Source: Kitasatospora sp. A2-31 (GTDB lineage Bacteria; Actinomycetota; Actinomycetes; Streptomycetales; Streptomycetaceae). Taken from it: DNA of 64,000 nt. This document shows, one piece after another, positions 15,761 through 23,249 of this stretch. A program made the translations under genes and the position numbers. Under the pieces are notes generated by a model. It had not been told where the DNA came from, did no database searches, and worked only from the letters and a program-made list of their open reading frames with translations. Position 1 is the first letter of the stretch, and every line of letters begins with the position of its first letter. The DNA lies in NCBI RefSeq assembly GCF_022288725.1, contig NZ_JAKNTA010000002.1, positions 344,337-408,336 on the forward strand. The letters run 5' to 3'.

Positions 15761-16221
15761 CGGCGAAGCCCGGACGCACCGTCACCCGGCCCCGGTGACC
15801 TCGCCGGCCACCCCGACGGAGGCTTCACCCGCAGCGGCCACCTGACGTCGGTGCGCGCGCTGCCGTGGTCGACCGGCCGGCCGGCCCGGCCCGGCGCGGG
15901 GGCCGGCCGCCCGGTGGGCCCGGCACTTGCGAGGCGGTCGGGGATGTCGGGCAGGCGGCGACAAGGGGCAGGGCAGGAAAGCCGATCAGCCGAGGTACAT
16001 CTTCGCTGTGGGAGTCGGCCGACTCCCTCCACGGCGACCGGGCGGATGGGCGCATGCCGATGTGCCGGAGTCGGCCAAGGCCCCTCACCCGGAAACTGCC
16101 TACCTCGCCGGGGATCGGCCCCCGGGTGTCCCCGGATGTGGTCCTGCTCCTCCGCCCTGTTCGACAGGGGCGGCGAGTGGGCTCTCCCGGAAGCGCTGAG
16201 ATCTCGGATCCCCGCCGCCTG
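15761..16221. other. Non-coding remainder after the GMC remnant
   Basis: No gene is supported in these 460 bases. The one clear structure is a perfect 18-bp palindrome GGGAGTCGGCCGACTCCC at 16010-16027. Several open frames exist but none has a ribosome binding site or family similarity. Confidence 0.4.
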
Positions 16222-16797
16222 TCAGCGCCGGTCGGTGCTCAGGCCGTCCAGGACGAGGTCGAGGAGGCGTTCGGCCTGCTCTCGCTGTTCCGGCTTTCCC
16301 GAGGTGAGGGCGATGCCGGTGAGGGCGGCGAACATGTCGGTGGCGCCGATGTCGGAGCGGATGGTGCCGGCTTCGATGCCGGCGGCCAGCAGCGAGGTCA
16401 GGGCGGCCATCATCATCTCGTGGCTCTGGGCGTAAGGGTTGACGCCGGATTCGACGAGGGCGCGTAGGGCGTCGGCCATGCCGAGCTTGGCGGTCGCATA
16501 GTCGATGAAGCGGCCCGTCCAGGCGCGCAAGGCCTCGCGCGGGGCCAGCGTGGCGAGCAGGTCGGGGGCCGCGTCGCACAGCCGGATCAGCTCGTTGCGG
16601 TAGGCGGCCTCGATGAGGACCTCCCGGGTGGGGAAGTTGCGGTAGAGCGTGCCGGAGCCGACGCCGGCCTCCTTGGCGATGCGCTCCAGGTGCGCCTCCA
16701 GTCCCTCTTCGGCGAAGACGCGCACCGCGGCCGAGAGGATCTTGTCCCGATTGCGCTGCGCATCGGCCCGTAGCGGGCGCCCTGTCTCTCTGGCCAT
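16222..16797 (-). CDS. TetR-family regulator
   Basis: 191 residues. The start region has PLRADAQRNRDKILSAAVRV, then FAEEGLEAHLERIAKEAGVG and the recognition helix SGTLYRNFPTREVL, a textbook TetR HTH of the kind with an SBP/TetR_C transcriptional repressor domain (DALRALVESGVNP in the ligand domain). ATG at 16797. It is divergent from a short-chain dehydrogenase, with half sites of the palindrome at 16860-16873 nearby, so it probably represses that gene and itself. Confidence 0.92.
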   Translation of the reverse strand: MARETGRPLRADAQRNRDKILSAAVRVFAEEGLEAHLERIAKEAGVGSGTLYRNFPTREVLIEAAYRNELIRLCDAAPDLLATLAPREALRAWTGRFIDYATAKLGMADALRALVESGVNPYAQSHEMMMAALTSLLAAGIEAGTIRSDIGATDMFAALTGIALTSGKPEQREQAERLLDLVLDGLSTDRR

Positions 16798-16836
16798 CCG
16801 CTGTCTCCCGTCGTCCCGAGCTTGCTAACCGGCGAC

Positions 16837-16874
16837 GCCTCCACTTACAGTGAAGGAACTGGAGGCGCCTCCAC
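16837..16874. promoter_or_regulatory. TetR operator region, three GGAGGC half sites
   Basis: TGGAGGCGCCTCCA at 16860-16873 is a perfect 14-bp palindrome. GCCTCCAC at 16837-16844 repeats its right arm 30 bases upstream and pairs with TGGAGGC at 16860-16866. It lies 40-75 bases upstream of the TetR start, facing the SDR gene. Confidence 0.7.
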
Positions 16875-17103
16875 TTCCACTCTAGGGCATGCAGGCTCGT
16901 CGGCCGCACACGAGCGCATGCGCGCCTCCGATCCACCTTCCCGGCGTAGCGCAGCCCCGGCCGCCGGCTCCGGGTGCAGCGGAGCAGGGCGCCGGCCCCA
17001 CCTCTGCCGCGCCCTGGGCTGTCCCATCCGCACGACTCCCGCTGCGAACGCAGCACATGGCAATCCACTCATTCACAAGATCAGAGGATCAAAGGAGAAG
17101 AAG

Positions 17104-17865
17104 ATGAGTCTCGCGCTCGAAGAGAAGGTCGCCGTCGTGACGGGCGGCGCGTCCGGGGTCGGCATGGGCATCGCCCAGGAGTTCGTCGCCAACGGGGCCC
17201 GCGTGGTCATCACCGACCTGCACCAGGAGGCGCTCGACGAGGCGGTCGCGGCGATCGGACCCAACTGCTCGGGGATCGTGGCCGACGTCACCAGGCTCGC
17301 GGACATGGAGGCCGCCTACCGACAGGTGAAGGAGCGTCACGGGCGACTCGACGCCGTCGTGGCCAACGCCGGGATCGGCGCGCACGCCCCGCTCGGCGCC
17401 ATCACCGAGGAGCAGTTCGACCGGACCTTCAATGTCAACGCCAAGGGCGTCCTCTTCACCGTTCAGCCCGCGCTCGCGCTGCTGCCGCCCGGCGGTACCG
17501 TCGTCATCATCGGTTCCACGGCGTCCATCCAGCCGCCGCGCGGAATGAGCCTCTACGGCGGCTCGAAGGCCGCGGTACGCAACTTCATCCGGGCCTGGAT
17601 CCAGGACACCAAGGGATCGGGCATCCGGATGAACATCCTCAGTCCCGGCGCGGTGGACACCGACTCCCTGCGCAGCGCACTGGCGATGGCTCAGGGAGCC
17701 GACCACGTCGACGCCGCCGTCAAGACCATGGGTGAGGGCAACCCGACCGGACGGATCGCCGACCCGCGCGAGATGGGGAAGGCCGCGGTCTTCCTCTCCA
17801 GCGACGCCTCCAGCTTCATCACCGGAGTCGAACTCTTCGCGGATGGCGGCATGGCACAGGTGTGA
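17104..17865 (+). CDS. Short-chain dehydrogenase/reductase
   Basis: 253 residues, classical SDR with Rossmann fold binding NAD(P)H. The cofactor motif is TGGASGVGMG at residues 13-22, Asp38 follows the second strand (suggesting NAD preference), NAG is at 88-90, and the catalytic residues are Ser138, Tyr151 and Lys155 (YGGSK). The C-terminal SSFITGVELFADGGMAQV is typical. The start is ATG at 17104, 6 bases after AAAGGAGA. Divergent from the TetR at 16222-16797, whose operator lies between, so expression is probably ligand-induced. Likely role: oxidation or reduction of an alcohol/ketone xenobiotic or secondary metabolite; the substrate is unknown. Confidence 0.92.
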   Translation: MSLALEEKVAVVTGGASGVGMGIAQEFVANGARVVITDLHQEALDEAVAAIGPNCSGIVADVTRLADMEAAYRQVKERHGRLDAVVANAGIGAHAPLGAITEEQFDRTFNVNAKGVLFTVQPALALLPPGGTVVIIGSTASIQPPRGMSLYGGSKAAVRNFIRAWIQDTKGSGIRMNILSPGAVDTDSLRSALAMAQGADHVDAAVKTMGEGNPTGRIADPREMGKAAVFLSSDASSFITGVELFADGGMAQV

Positions 17866-17915
17866 GCCCCCAGCCCGGTGATCCGGCGATCGGACGGCCC
17901 GTCCGTTGCACTGGC

Positions 17916-18054
17916 TGTGGTGTTCAAGGCCGTCGAGTCCGCCCAGCCCGCGGCGTGCGATCACCGGAGCCCAGCTCGTGCCACTCGTGTGCGCGGACGC
18001 ACGCTTCGAGAACGGTCGGCTGGTCGAACACACCGATCCGGATGATCCGGACCG
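17916..18054 (+). pseudogene. Possible C-terminal scrap of an IS256 (mutator)-type transposase
   Basis: In one frame VVFKAVESAQ, then after a frame change RRAITGAQLVPLVCADARF followed by ENGRLVEHTDPDDPD. This order and wording resemble the end of mutator-type transposases, where an AQ-x-RWRA segment is followed by a HLVALVRAGARFENG-like stretch and a short charged tail. Only about 45 codons remain and they are not in one frame. It lies right after the SDR stop. Recognition is from memory, so it is tentative. Confidence 0.4.
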
Positions 18055-18185
18055 GACGCGTCGGTCGGATCGAGGAGCTGCCGGCGCCGCCCCCGCCGCC
18101 CACGTGTCTGCCCGCGCCGCTGCCGGCGTCGCCGCCCACGACACGGTCCGCCCGCTCCGCCCGGCCGGTCCGACCGGCGCCGACC
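18055..18185. other. Intergenic spacer, nothing recognised
   Basis: Pro/Ala-coding GC-rich DNA between the transposase-like scrap and the end of the isocitrate lyase family gene; no feature seen. Confidence 0.4.
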
Positions 18186-19076
18186 TCACGCCCGCACCGC
18201 CTCGCGCACGAGCGGCCGGACGATGTTCCGCTCCAACAGCTCGGTGGACTCCCGGACACCGATCGGCCGGCTGTCACCGCCGGCGGCCGGCAGCCGGCCG
18301 TCGGCGACCTTCAGCCCGGCCAACGCCTCGTCCATCGCGCGGTGGGCCGCGAACAGGCAGGGCGTGCTGTAGATCGCGACGTCCACGCCGAGCGAGGCCA
18401 GCTCGGAGAGCGACAGGCGCGGCGACTTGCCGCCGGCGATCTGGTTGAAGAGCAGCGGCTTGTCGCCGACCACCTGGCGGATGCGCCGGATCCACTCCTC
18501 GCTGCGCACGCCGTCCACCAGGACGACGTCCGCGTCGGTGGTCGCCAGCGCCTCGGCGCGGCGCAGGATGTCATCCTCCTCGGTGGCGTCCGTCCGGGCG
18601 ACGACCACCAGGTCGGTGCGGCTGGCGAGGACCTGGTCCAGCTTCTCCAGGTACTCGTCGAGCGGGAGCACCTGCTTGCCGTCGGCGTGGCCGCAGCGGC
18701 GCGGGCGCTTCTGGTCCTCGAGGATCACGCCGGAGGCGCCGATCCGCTCCAGCCTGCGCACCACGTGGCAGGCCACCTCGGCGTCGACGTAGCCGTCGTC
18801 GATGTCGACGAGGAGGTGGTGGCCGGGGAAGGCGCCGCGCAGCCGCTCGACGAAGGCGACCATGTCGGGCCAGGCGATGAATCCGATGTCGGGCAGGCCG
18901 TAGTAGGACGCGGCGAATCCGAAGCCGGAGACGAACATGCCGTGGTAGTGCCCCGCCGCAATGGACGCCGAGTACATGTCGTAGACGCCGATCAGCGGCG
19001 TCGTCCCGGGGGCCGCGATCTCCTCCCGGAGCCGCTGTCCGTAGCCGCGGCCCGCTTCCGTCCGTCCGTGAAGCAA
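18186..19076 (-). CDS. Isocitrate lyase / PEP mutase superfamily enzyme
   Basis: 296 residues with the alpha/beta barrel of the ICL/PEPM superfamily. The substrate segment is GVYDMYSASIAA near residue 30; the Mg-binding DIDDGY is at 91-96; Glu120 precedes the active loop DQKRPRRCGH ending at His130. The Cys-Gly-His of this loop is the lyase signature (methylisocitrate or isocitrate lyase and oxaloacetate hydrolase) rather than the DxxxxKxNS loop of phosphonate-forming PEP mutase. A C-C bond lyase or hydrolase on a 2-hydroxy or 2-oxo acid is therefore likelier than phosphonate synthesis, and no phosphonate genes are nearby. The start is TTG at 19076, with GAGGAGAAGG just upstream. The promoter lies in an unusually AT-rich patch (19145-19240). 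Confidence 0.85.
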   Translation of the reverse strand: MLHGRTEAGRGYGQRLREEIAAPGTTPLIGVYDMYSASIAAGHYHGMFVSGFGFAASYYGLPDIGFIAWPDMVAFVERLRGAFPGHHLLVDIDDGYVDAEVACHVVRRLERIGASGVILEDQKRPRRCGHADGKQVLPLDEYLEKLDQVLASRTDLVVVARTDATEEDDILRRAEALATTDADVVLVDGVRSEEWIRRIRQVVGDKPLLFNQIAGGKSPRLSLSELASLGVDVAIYSTPCLFAAHRAMDEALAGLKVADGRLPAAGGDSRPIGVRESTELLERNIVRPLVREAVRA

Positions 19077-19139
19077 CGCCTTCTCCTCTGCTCGAAAGGG
19101 CGGGACTTTGCCTCGACTTGGCCATTCCCGGGGCCAACT

Positions 19140-19240
19140 GAGGTGTTCTCACTATGCGACCTTTAATGTTCCGTGGGCAAATCTTTAAAGGAAGTTCGCT
19201 CGCTAGAGTGATATGCCATCAGTTCATAGGAATGACGGAC
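19140..19240. promoter_or_regulatory. AT-rich promoter patch with a CCTTTAA/TTAAAGG dyad
   Basis: A stretch clearly poorer in G+C than the rest of the window, upstream of the isocitrate lyase family gene. CCTTTAA at 19160-19166 is inverted at 19185-19191 (TTAAAGG). It may be a regulator site or simply transferred DNA; no regulator gene is adjacent. Confidence 0.4.
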
Positions 19241-19340
19241 CGGGCAGCCGGTGGGGCGCCGGCGCTGCCGGAGACGCCCGCTCACCGTCCGACCGCCCGC
19301 CGACCGCCCGGACCGTCCGCCGACCGCCCCGCCGATCGCG

Positions 19341-20240
19341 TCAGAGCCGCAGCCAGCCGCCGACGACGTGCCAGTGGCCGCCCTCCCGCAGGTGGTCGAC
19401 GATGGCGCGCTGGAGGGCCGTGTCCCGCGGCAGCTCCTCCAGCGGTCCGTCGGCAGCGCCGAACACGTACCGCAGCGGGTTGTCGTCCTCGGGTGCGCCG
19501 GGCGGGCCGAGCGGGGCGAACCGCCGCTGGAACCGGACGATGTTGGAGTCCGCCGGCAGGTAGTCGGCGAGTTGCGGGTCGAGCAGCCAGGAGAAGACGC
19601 AGGCCGTCGGGTACGGCTCGGTGGGGTGGTGGCGGGCGAAGAAGCCACGGGCCCGGGCGAACGAGCGCTCGCAGGCCTCGGGGGAGAGCGGGCCGCGGTG
19701 GGCGGGGACGTGCAGTTCGAGGGTCCACGGGCCGAATCCCGCGGCCGCGGCGGCCTCGGCGTCCGGACCGGTGAGCCGCTTGCGCTGGAACTGGAGCCGC
19801 CCGAGCTGGTAGAGCTCGCCGCGGAAGTGCAGGGTCAGCCAGGCGGGATTGCGGAGACCGCTGCGGCCGTCCCGGCGCCGGCCGAGGGCGAGGTGGCGGC
19901 CCAGGTCGGCCAGGGTCGCCCGGGACACCTCGGCCCGGATCCCGAGCGCGCGGTGGTACGCCCGGGTGTGGGGCGCGAGCGCGACCAGGAGCAGGGCCGA
20001 GAGGTAGTCGCCGCCGTCCGAGCCGGCCGGCCAGCCGCCCCGGAGCCCGGACGGTCGTCCGACCGTGCCGATCGCCGCGACCTGGGCGCGCAGCTCCTCG
20101 CCGAACTCGCCCCGGAGGCAGGGATCCCGGGCCAGGCGGCGGTGCGCCGCGAGCAGGCCGTTCACGTCCTCGAAGGGCACGCCGAGGGCGAGCAGCGCCT
20201 CCGGCAGTGCCTCCGAGTCCGGCAGTCCCTTCGGCTCCAA
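19341..20240 (-). CDS. Acyltransferase-domain protein (GNAT_C / DUF5596 type)
   Basis: 299 residues. The N-terminal part (LPDSEALPEALLALGVPFED) and C-terminal GNAT-like fold (WTLELHVPAHRGPLSPEACE, RSFARARGFFARHHP, YPTACVFSWLLDPQLADYLP, SNIVRFQRRF) match the two-domain acyltransferase family common in actinobacteria. ELYQLGRLQFQR is a strong family landmark. TTG at 20240 is chosen because AGGAGGAGG is just upstream. Some relatives sit beside peptide biosynthesis genes, but here the neighbours are a PAP2 phosphatase and an isocitrate lyase family gene. The acyl donor and acceptor are unknown. Confidence 0.85.
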   Translation of the reverse strand: MEPKGLPDSEALPEALLALGVPFEDVNGLLAAHRRLARDPCLRGEFGEELRAQVAAIGTVGRPSGLRGGWPAGSDGGDYLSALLLVALAPHTRAYHRALGIRAEVSRATLADLGRHLALGRRRDGRSGLRNPAWLTLHFRGELYQLGRLQFQRKRLTGPDAEAAAAAGFGPWTLELHVPAHRGPLSPEACERSFARARGFFARHHPTEPYPTACVFSWLLDPQLADYLPADSNIVRFQRRFAPLGPPGAPEDDNPLRYVFGAADGPLEELPRDTALQRAIVDHLREGGHWHVVGGWLRL

Positions 20241-20391
20241 TCCGCCTCCTCCTGGCCTGCCGCCGCGTCGGCTGCCGCCCTGGTCGGCGGACCCGGCCGC
20301 CGACCAGCCCCCGTCGGCCTGCCGGTCCGCAGACCCTACCGGGGAACCCCGCCGCGCTGGAGGTCCGCGGCCGAGCGGGCGAGCGCGGGGC

Positions 20392-21051
20392 TCAGCGCAG
20401 AAGGGTGAAGGCCAGCGCGCACACGCCCCCGAGCGCCGTTCCGGCGAGGACCTGCGCTGGCGTATGGGCCCTGAGCACCAGCCGGGACCAGCCCGCAGCC
20501 AGCGGAACGGCTGCTGCCAGCGGCAGCACGCCAGGCCCGAACGCCAGCGCGAGGACCATGGCCGTGCCGCCGGCCACCGCGTTGTGCAGCGAGATCTGCC
20601 ACCACACCGTGACGGCCAGCGCCGACGCGAGGCCGGCCAGCATCGCGACGACCAGCGCTCCGACCTCGGTGGGGGCGTGCAGGACGCGCAGCAGGGCGAC
20701 ACCGGCGACCACCGACAGCAGGCTCGCGCCCATCGGCACGACCCGCTGGCGGCGGATCCGGATGTGCCGGTCGGTGAGAGCGCCGCGGCGCACGCCCCAC
20801 GAGATGAGGCCGATCGGCACCACCCCGCAGAACAGCGCCGCGAGCAGGCCCCAACCCGCGCCGGACCAGTCCGCGGTGCTGTGCGCGCCGACGAGCAATA
20901 GCAGCGCGATGACCAGATGGGCCGGGGCCAGCGCCTCGGTGACCAGCCGCGCGACCCGCTCGCGGAGCGTCGCGGCGGCGTAGGCCGGAGGCTCGGGCGG
21001 CACGAAGGCGCTCACCGGGGTGCCCCGGAGCGCACCGGCGGGCGGGACCAC
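20392..21051 (-). CDS. PAP2-family membrane phosphatase
   Basis: 219 residues with five or six membrane helices. The acid-phosphatase motifs appear late: SLHNAVAGG (equivalent of the SGH motif, here with SLH) and SRLVLRAHTPAQVLAG (SRxxxxxHxxxDVxAG type, with Q in place of D). The first motif KxxxxxxRP is weak (RHIRIRRQRVVP). Substrates of the family are lipid phosphates such as undecaprenyl or phosphatidylglycerol phosphate. GTG at 21051 is taken; a GTG at 21015 would remove 12 residues and is equally possible, since neither has a strong SD. It lies upstream of the acyltransferase-domain gene on the same strand, 151 bases apart. Confidence 0.8.
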   Translation of the reverse strand: MVPPAGALRGTPVSAFVPPEPPAYAAATLRERVARLVTEALAPAHLVIALLLLVGAHSTADWSGAGWGLLAALFCGVVPIGLISWGVRRGALTDRHIRIRRQRVVPMGASLLSVVAGVALLRVLHAPTEVGALVVAMLAGLASALAVTVWWQISLHNAVAGGTAMVLALAFGPGVLPLAAAVPLAAGWSRLVLRAHTPAQVLAGTALGGVCALAFTLLR

Positions 21052-21133
21052 GGGTCGACCGGCGGGCGGTTCGTCGGCCGGGGCGCGGGCGGGTGGGTCA
21101 CGGGCACCGCCTCAGCGTACCGACCCCGCCGGG

Positions 21134-21191
21134 CCCGCCTCGGGCCTCTCCGACCCGCCGCGCCCGCCTCGGGCCTCTCCGACCCGCCGCG
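21134..21191. repeat. Two perfect 29-bp tandem repeats
   Basis: The 29-bp unit starting CCCGCCTCGGGCCTCTCC occurs at 21134-21162 and again at 21163-21191 without change, in the gap between the PAP2 and methyltransferase genes. Confidence 0.85.
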
Positions 21192-21281
21192 CCGCCCGCC
21201 GCGCCATCGACGCGCGGCCCCCGACGCGCGGCCACCCGACGTCCGGTTTCGACACCCGCGCCCAGACGCCCGGCCTCGCCG

Positions 21282-22244
21282 CTACGCCGACGGGACTCGG
21301 CCGCTCCCGCGCGCCGCACGTGCCGTCCGCAGCGCCCGCCGGACGGCGCGGGTGGCGATCGGCGGCAGCAGGTCGAGCGCGAGCCGCCGGGGCGCGGACC
21401 GGGGCGGCGCCGACGGCGCGGGGGCGGCGGGCCGGTTCAGGCGGACGACGCGGGCGCCCGCGATGGTGTCCTCGTCCACCGCGTAGCCCTCGGCCCGCCA
21501 GTCCCGGGCGAGCAGGGTCCGCTGGGCCGCCTCGGCGTCGCCCCACGTCCCGTAGAACTTCATCGGCGTCAGCAGGACCGGCTTCAGGCCACCGGTGAAG
21601 ACCGCCTGCCAGACCGCCGCGGAGACACCGGGGGTGTGCTCCGAGCGGTAGTCGTCGAGGGCCACCAGCCCCTCGTCCGCCAGTGCCGCCCGGGCCACCT
21701 CGATGTCCCCGGCCACGTGCTCGTACAGATGGGAGGCGTCGATGTGGACGAACCGGCAGCTCCCGGCGGGGATCCGGCCGTCGGCCAGGACGGAGGTGGG
21801 AGCCTGGACGATCTCCGGCAGCTCGGGGTGGAAGGCGAGGTAGTTCGCCTCGAAGGCCGTCCGGGTGAGGGTCTTCCGGTACGACATGATCATCTCGGCG
21901 GCGTTGTCGGCGTCCCCGGCCTCGGAGTCGAAGAGGTCGCAGACGGTCAGCCGTTCGCCCGGCTGCAGGTGGTCGCCGAGCAGGACCGCGCTGCGGCCGA
22001 GGTAGGCGCCGAGTTCGAGGATGTCGCCGGTACGGCCGGCCGCCGTCTGGGCGGCCAGGAGATGGCCGAAGGCCTCCTGGTCGACCTGGAAGAACCAGCC
22101 GGGGATGGCGTCCCGCGTGAGCGGTGCGGGGCGGACGGTTGCGGGCTCGGCAACGGGCACAGCGGCCTCCAGGGGTGCGGGCAGTGCCCGGACGCGCAGA
22201 CGGCTCACCCCGCGGGGTGCCGCGGGTGTGAGGCGGATCATCAT
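21282..22244 (-). CDS. Class I SAM-dependent methyltransferase (TylF-like)
   Basis: 320 residues. The SAM motif I is DILELGAYLGRSAVLLGD, motif II-like strand RLTVCDLFDSEAGD, and the post-core HIDASHLYEHVAGDIEVA with ALADEGLVALDDY, which matches the TylF / methyltransferase_24 type (often metal-dependent O-methylation of sugars or other small molecules). An N-terminal DAIPGWFFQVDQEAFGHLL segment precedes the core. The basic C-terminal tail (RRLALDLLPPIATRAVRRAL) is unusual. ATG at 22244 is one of two consecutive ATG codons; no clear SD is seen. The acceptor is not identifiable. Confidence 0.87.
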   Translation of the reverse strand: MMIRLTPAAPRGVSRLRVRALPAPLEAAVPVAEPATVRPAPLTRDAIPGWFFQVDQEAFGHLLAAQTAAGRTGDILELGAYLGRSAVLLGDHLQPGERLTVCDLFDSEAGDADNAAEMIMSYRKTLTRTAFEANYLAFHPELPEIVQAPTSVLADGRIPAGSCRFVHIDASHLYEHVAGDIEVARAALADEGLVALDDYRSEHTPGVSAAVWQAVFTGGLKPVLLTPMKFYGTWGDAEAAQRTLLARDWRAEGYAVDEDTIAGARVVRLNRPAAPAPSAPPRSAPRRLALDLLPPIATRAVRRALRTARAARGSGRVPSA

Positions 22245-22570
22245 AGCTACGGCGGGGCCCGGTTGCGCCAGGCCCGGAACCCGGTTCTCCGCACAGCATT
22301 TCGCGTTTCGGCAGGGTGCGCCGCGGACGGTCCCGCGCAGGCCGACCGCTCCGCAGGCCCGGCCCCCTTCGCGGCCCGGCCCGACCTGTTCGGTCCTCTG
22401 GCCCGGCCCCGTCCTGCGGACCCCGGGCGAGTCCGTCCTCCCCGCCGTGTCCCGACACCCCGGCCCGCACCACCAGGCCCGGCCGCAACGGCTTCACCCG
22501 GCCGGGTATCCGGCGGGCGGGCTGCGGGCGGGCTGCGGGCGGGCTGCGGCGCAGCGGGCCCGCACCGCGG
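22245..22570. other. Intergenic region with short tandem repeats
   Basis: Between the methyltransferase start and the PadR stop. The 11-bp unit GCGGGCGGGCT is repeated three times near 22514-22546. No gene or RNA is recognised. Confidence 0.5.
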
Positions 22571-23116
22571 TCAGCGGGCCGTGGTGGCGCCGTCCTCCAG
22601 CTCCGCGATCGTCTCGGCCAGCCACGCGCGCTCGGCCGCGCTGGACGCCCGGGCGACCAGCAGCATGCCGCGCCGGAACGGGTTCAGCTCCCGCTCGGCG
22701 GTGACGGGGCGGCCGTCGGCGTCGTAGAAGAAGCTGCTCGGCGCCTCCAGGAACGCCAACCGCCGGCGCAGCACCGCGGCCTGCCGGGCCGGGTCGGTGA
22801 GGCGGTCCAGGAAGGTCGCGACGGTGAAGAAGCGGATCTGGTCGGAGATCTCCACCTCCTCCGGATCGGAGAGCCGGCGCTCGAGCTCGGCCCGGCCCTC
22901 GGCGGTGAGTTCCAGGACCTGCCGGGCTGCGCCGCCGCTGCCCGGCTCGCTGCGCCGGACCAGCAGTCCGGCCTTCTCCAGGCGGGTGATGGCGGGGTAG
23001 AGCGCGCCGTCGCTGACCGGGCGCACGTGGCCGGTCAGGCCGGTGATGCGGGACTTCAACTCGTAGCCGTGCAGGGGCTCGTCGTACAGGAAGCCGAGGA
23101 TCGCCAGGGTCAGCAC
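22571..23116 (-). CDS. PadR-family regulator
   Basis: 181 residues. The winged helix reads LTLAILGFLYDEPLHGYELK, then VRPVSDGALYPAITRLEKAGLLV and the wing with RRSEPGSGG...QVLELTAEG, a textbook PadR N-terminus. The C-terminal dimerisation helices (FFTVATFLDRLTDPARQAAVL) follow. The start is GTG at 23116 behind GGAAGGG. It is divergent from a MATE efflux pump. A 32-bp near-perfect dyad between the two is its probable operator. Expected role: repress the pump and relieve on binding its drug substrate. Confidence 0.93.
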   Translation of the reverse strand: MLTLAILGFLYDEPLHGYELKSRITGLTGHVRPVSDGALYPAITRLEKAGLLVRRSEPGSGGAARQVLELTAEGRAELERRLSDPEEVEISDQIRFFTVATFLDRLTDPARQAAVLRRRLAFLEAPSSFFYDADGRPVTAERELNPFRRGMLLVARASSAAERAWLAETIAELEDGATTAR

Positions 23117-23176
23117 AGTCGAGGCCCTTCCGTCGTCGCGCGCTCTGTCCGGGGATCATGCTACCTCTTGCCGAGG

Positions 23177-23208
23177 TGCCTCGTTTAGAGGTATCTCTAT
23201 TCGAGGCA
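23177..23208. promoter_or_regulatory. 32-bp dyad operator between PadR and MATE genes
   Basis: Outer arms TGCCTCG (23177-23183) and CGAGGCA (23202-23208) match perfectly, and inner arms TAGAG (23186-23190) and CTCTA (23195-23199) match perfectly around GTAT. Only two bases on each side of the inner arms break symmetry. It lies about midway between the divergent start codons. Confidence 0.8.
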
Positions 23209-23249
23209 CTGATGGCGCCGGGCCGATCGGGCCGCTGAAGGGGGGAATC

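Noticed and set aside
16010..16027. The perfect palindrome GGGAGTCGGCCGACTCCC as an operator.
   Set aside because: It lies in decayed non-coding DNA, over 190 bases from the nearest gene end and not near any promoter, so no role can be assigned.
18186..19076. PEP mutase and therefore a phosphonate pathway.
   Set aside because: The active loop has RRCGH typical of lyases or hydrolases, not the PEP mutase loop, and no phosphonopyruvate decarboxylase or related gene is adjacent.
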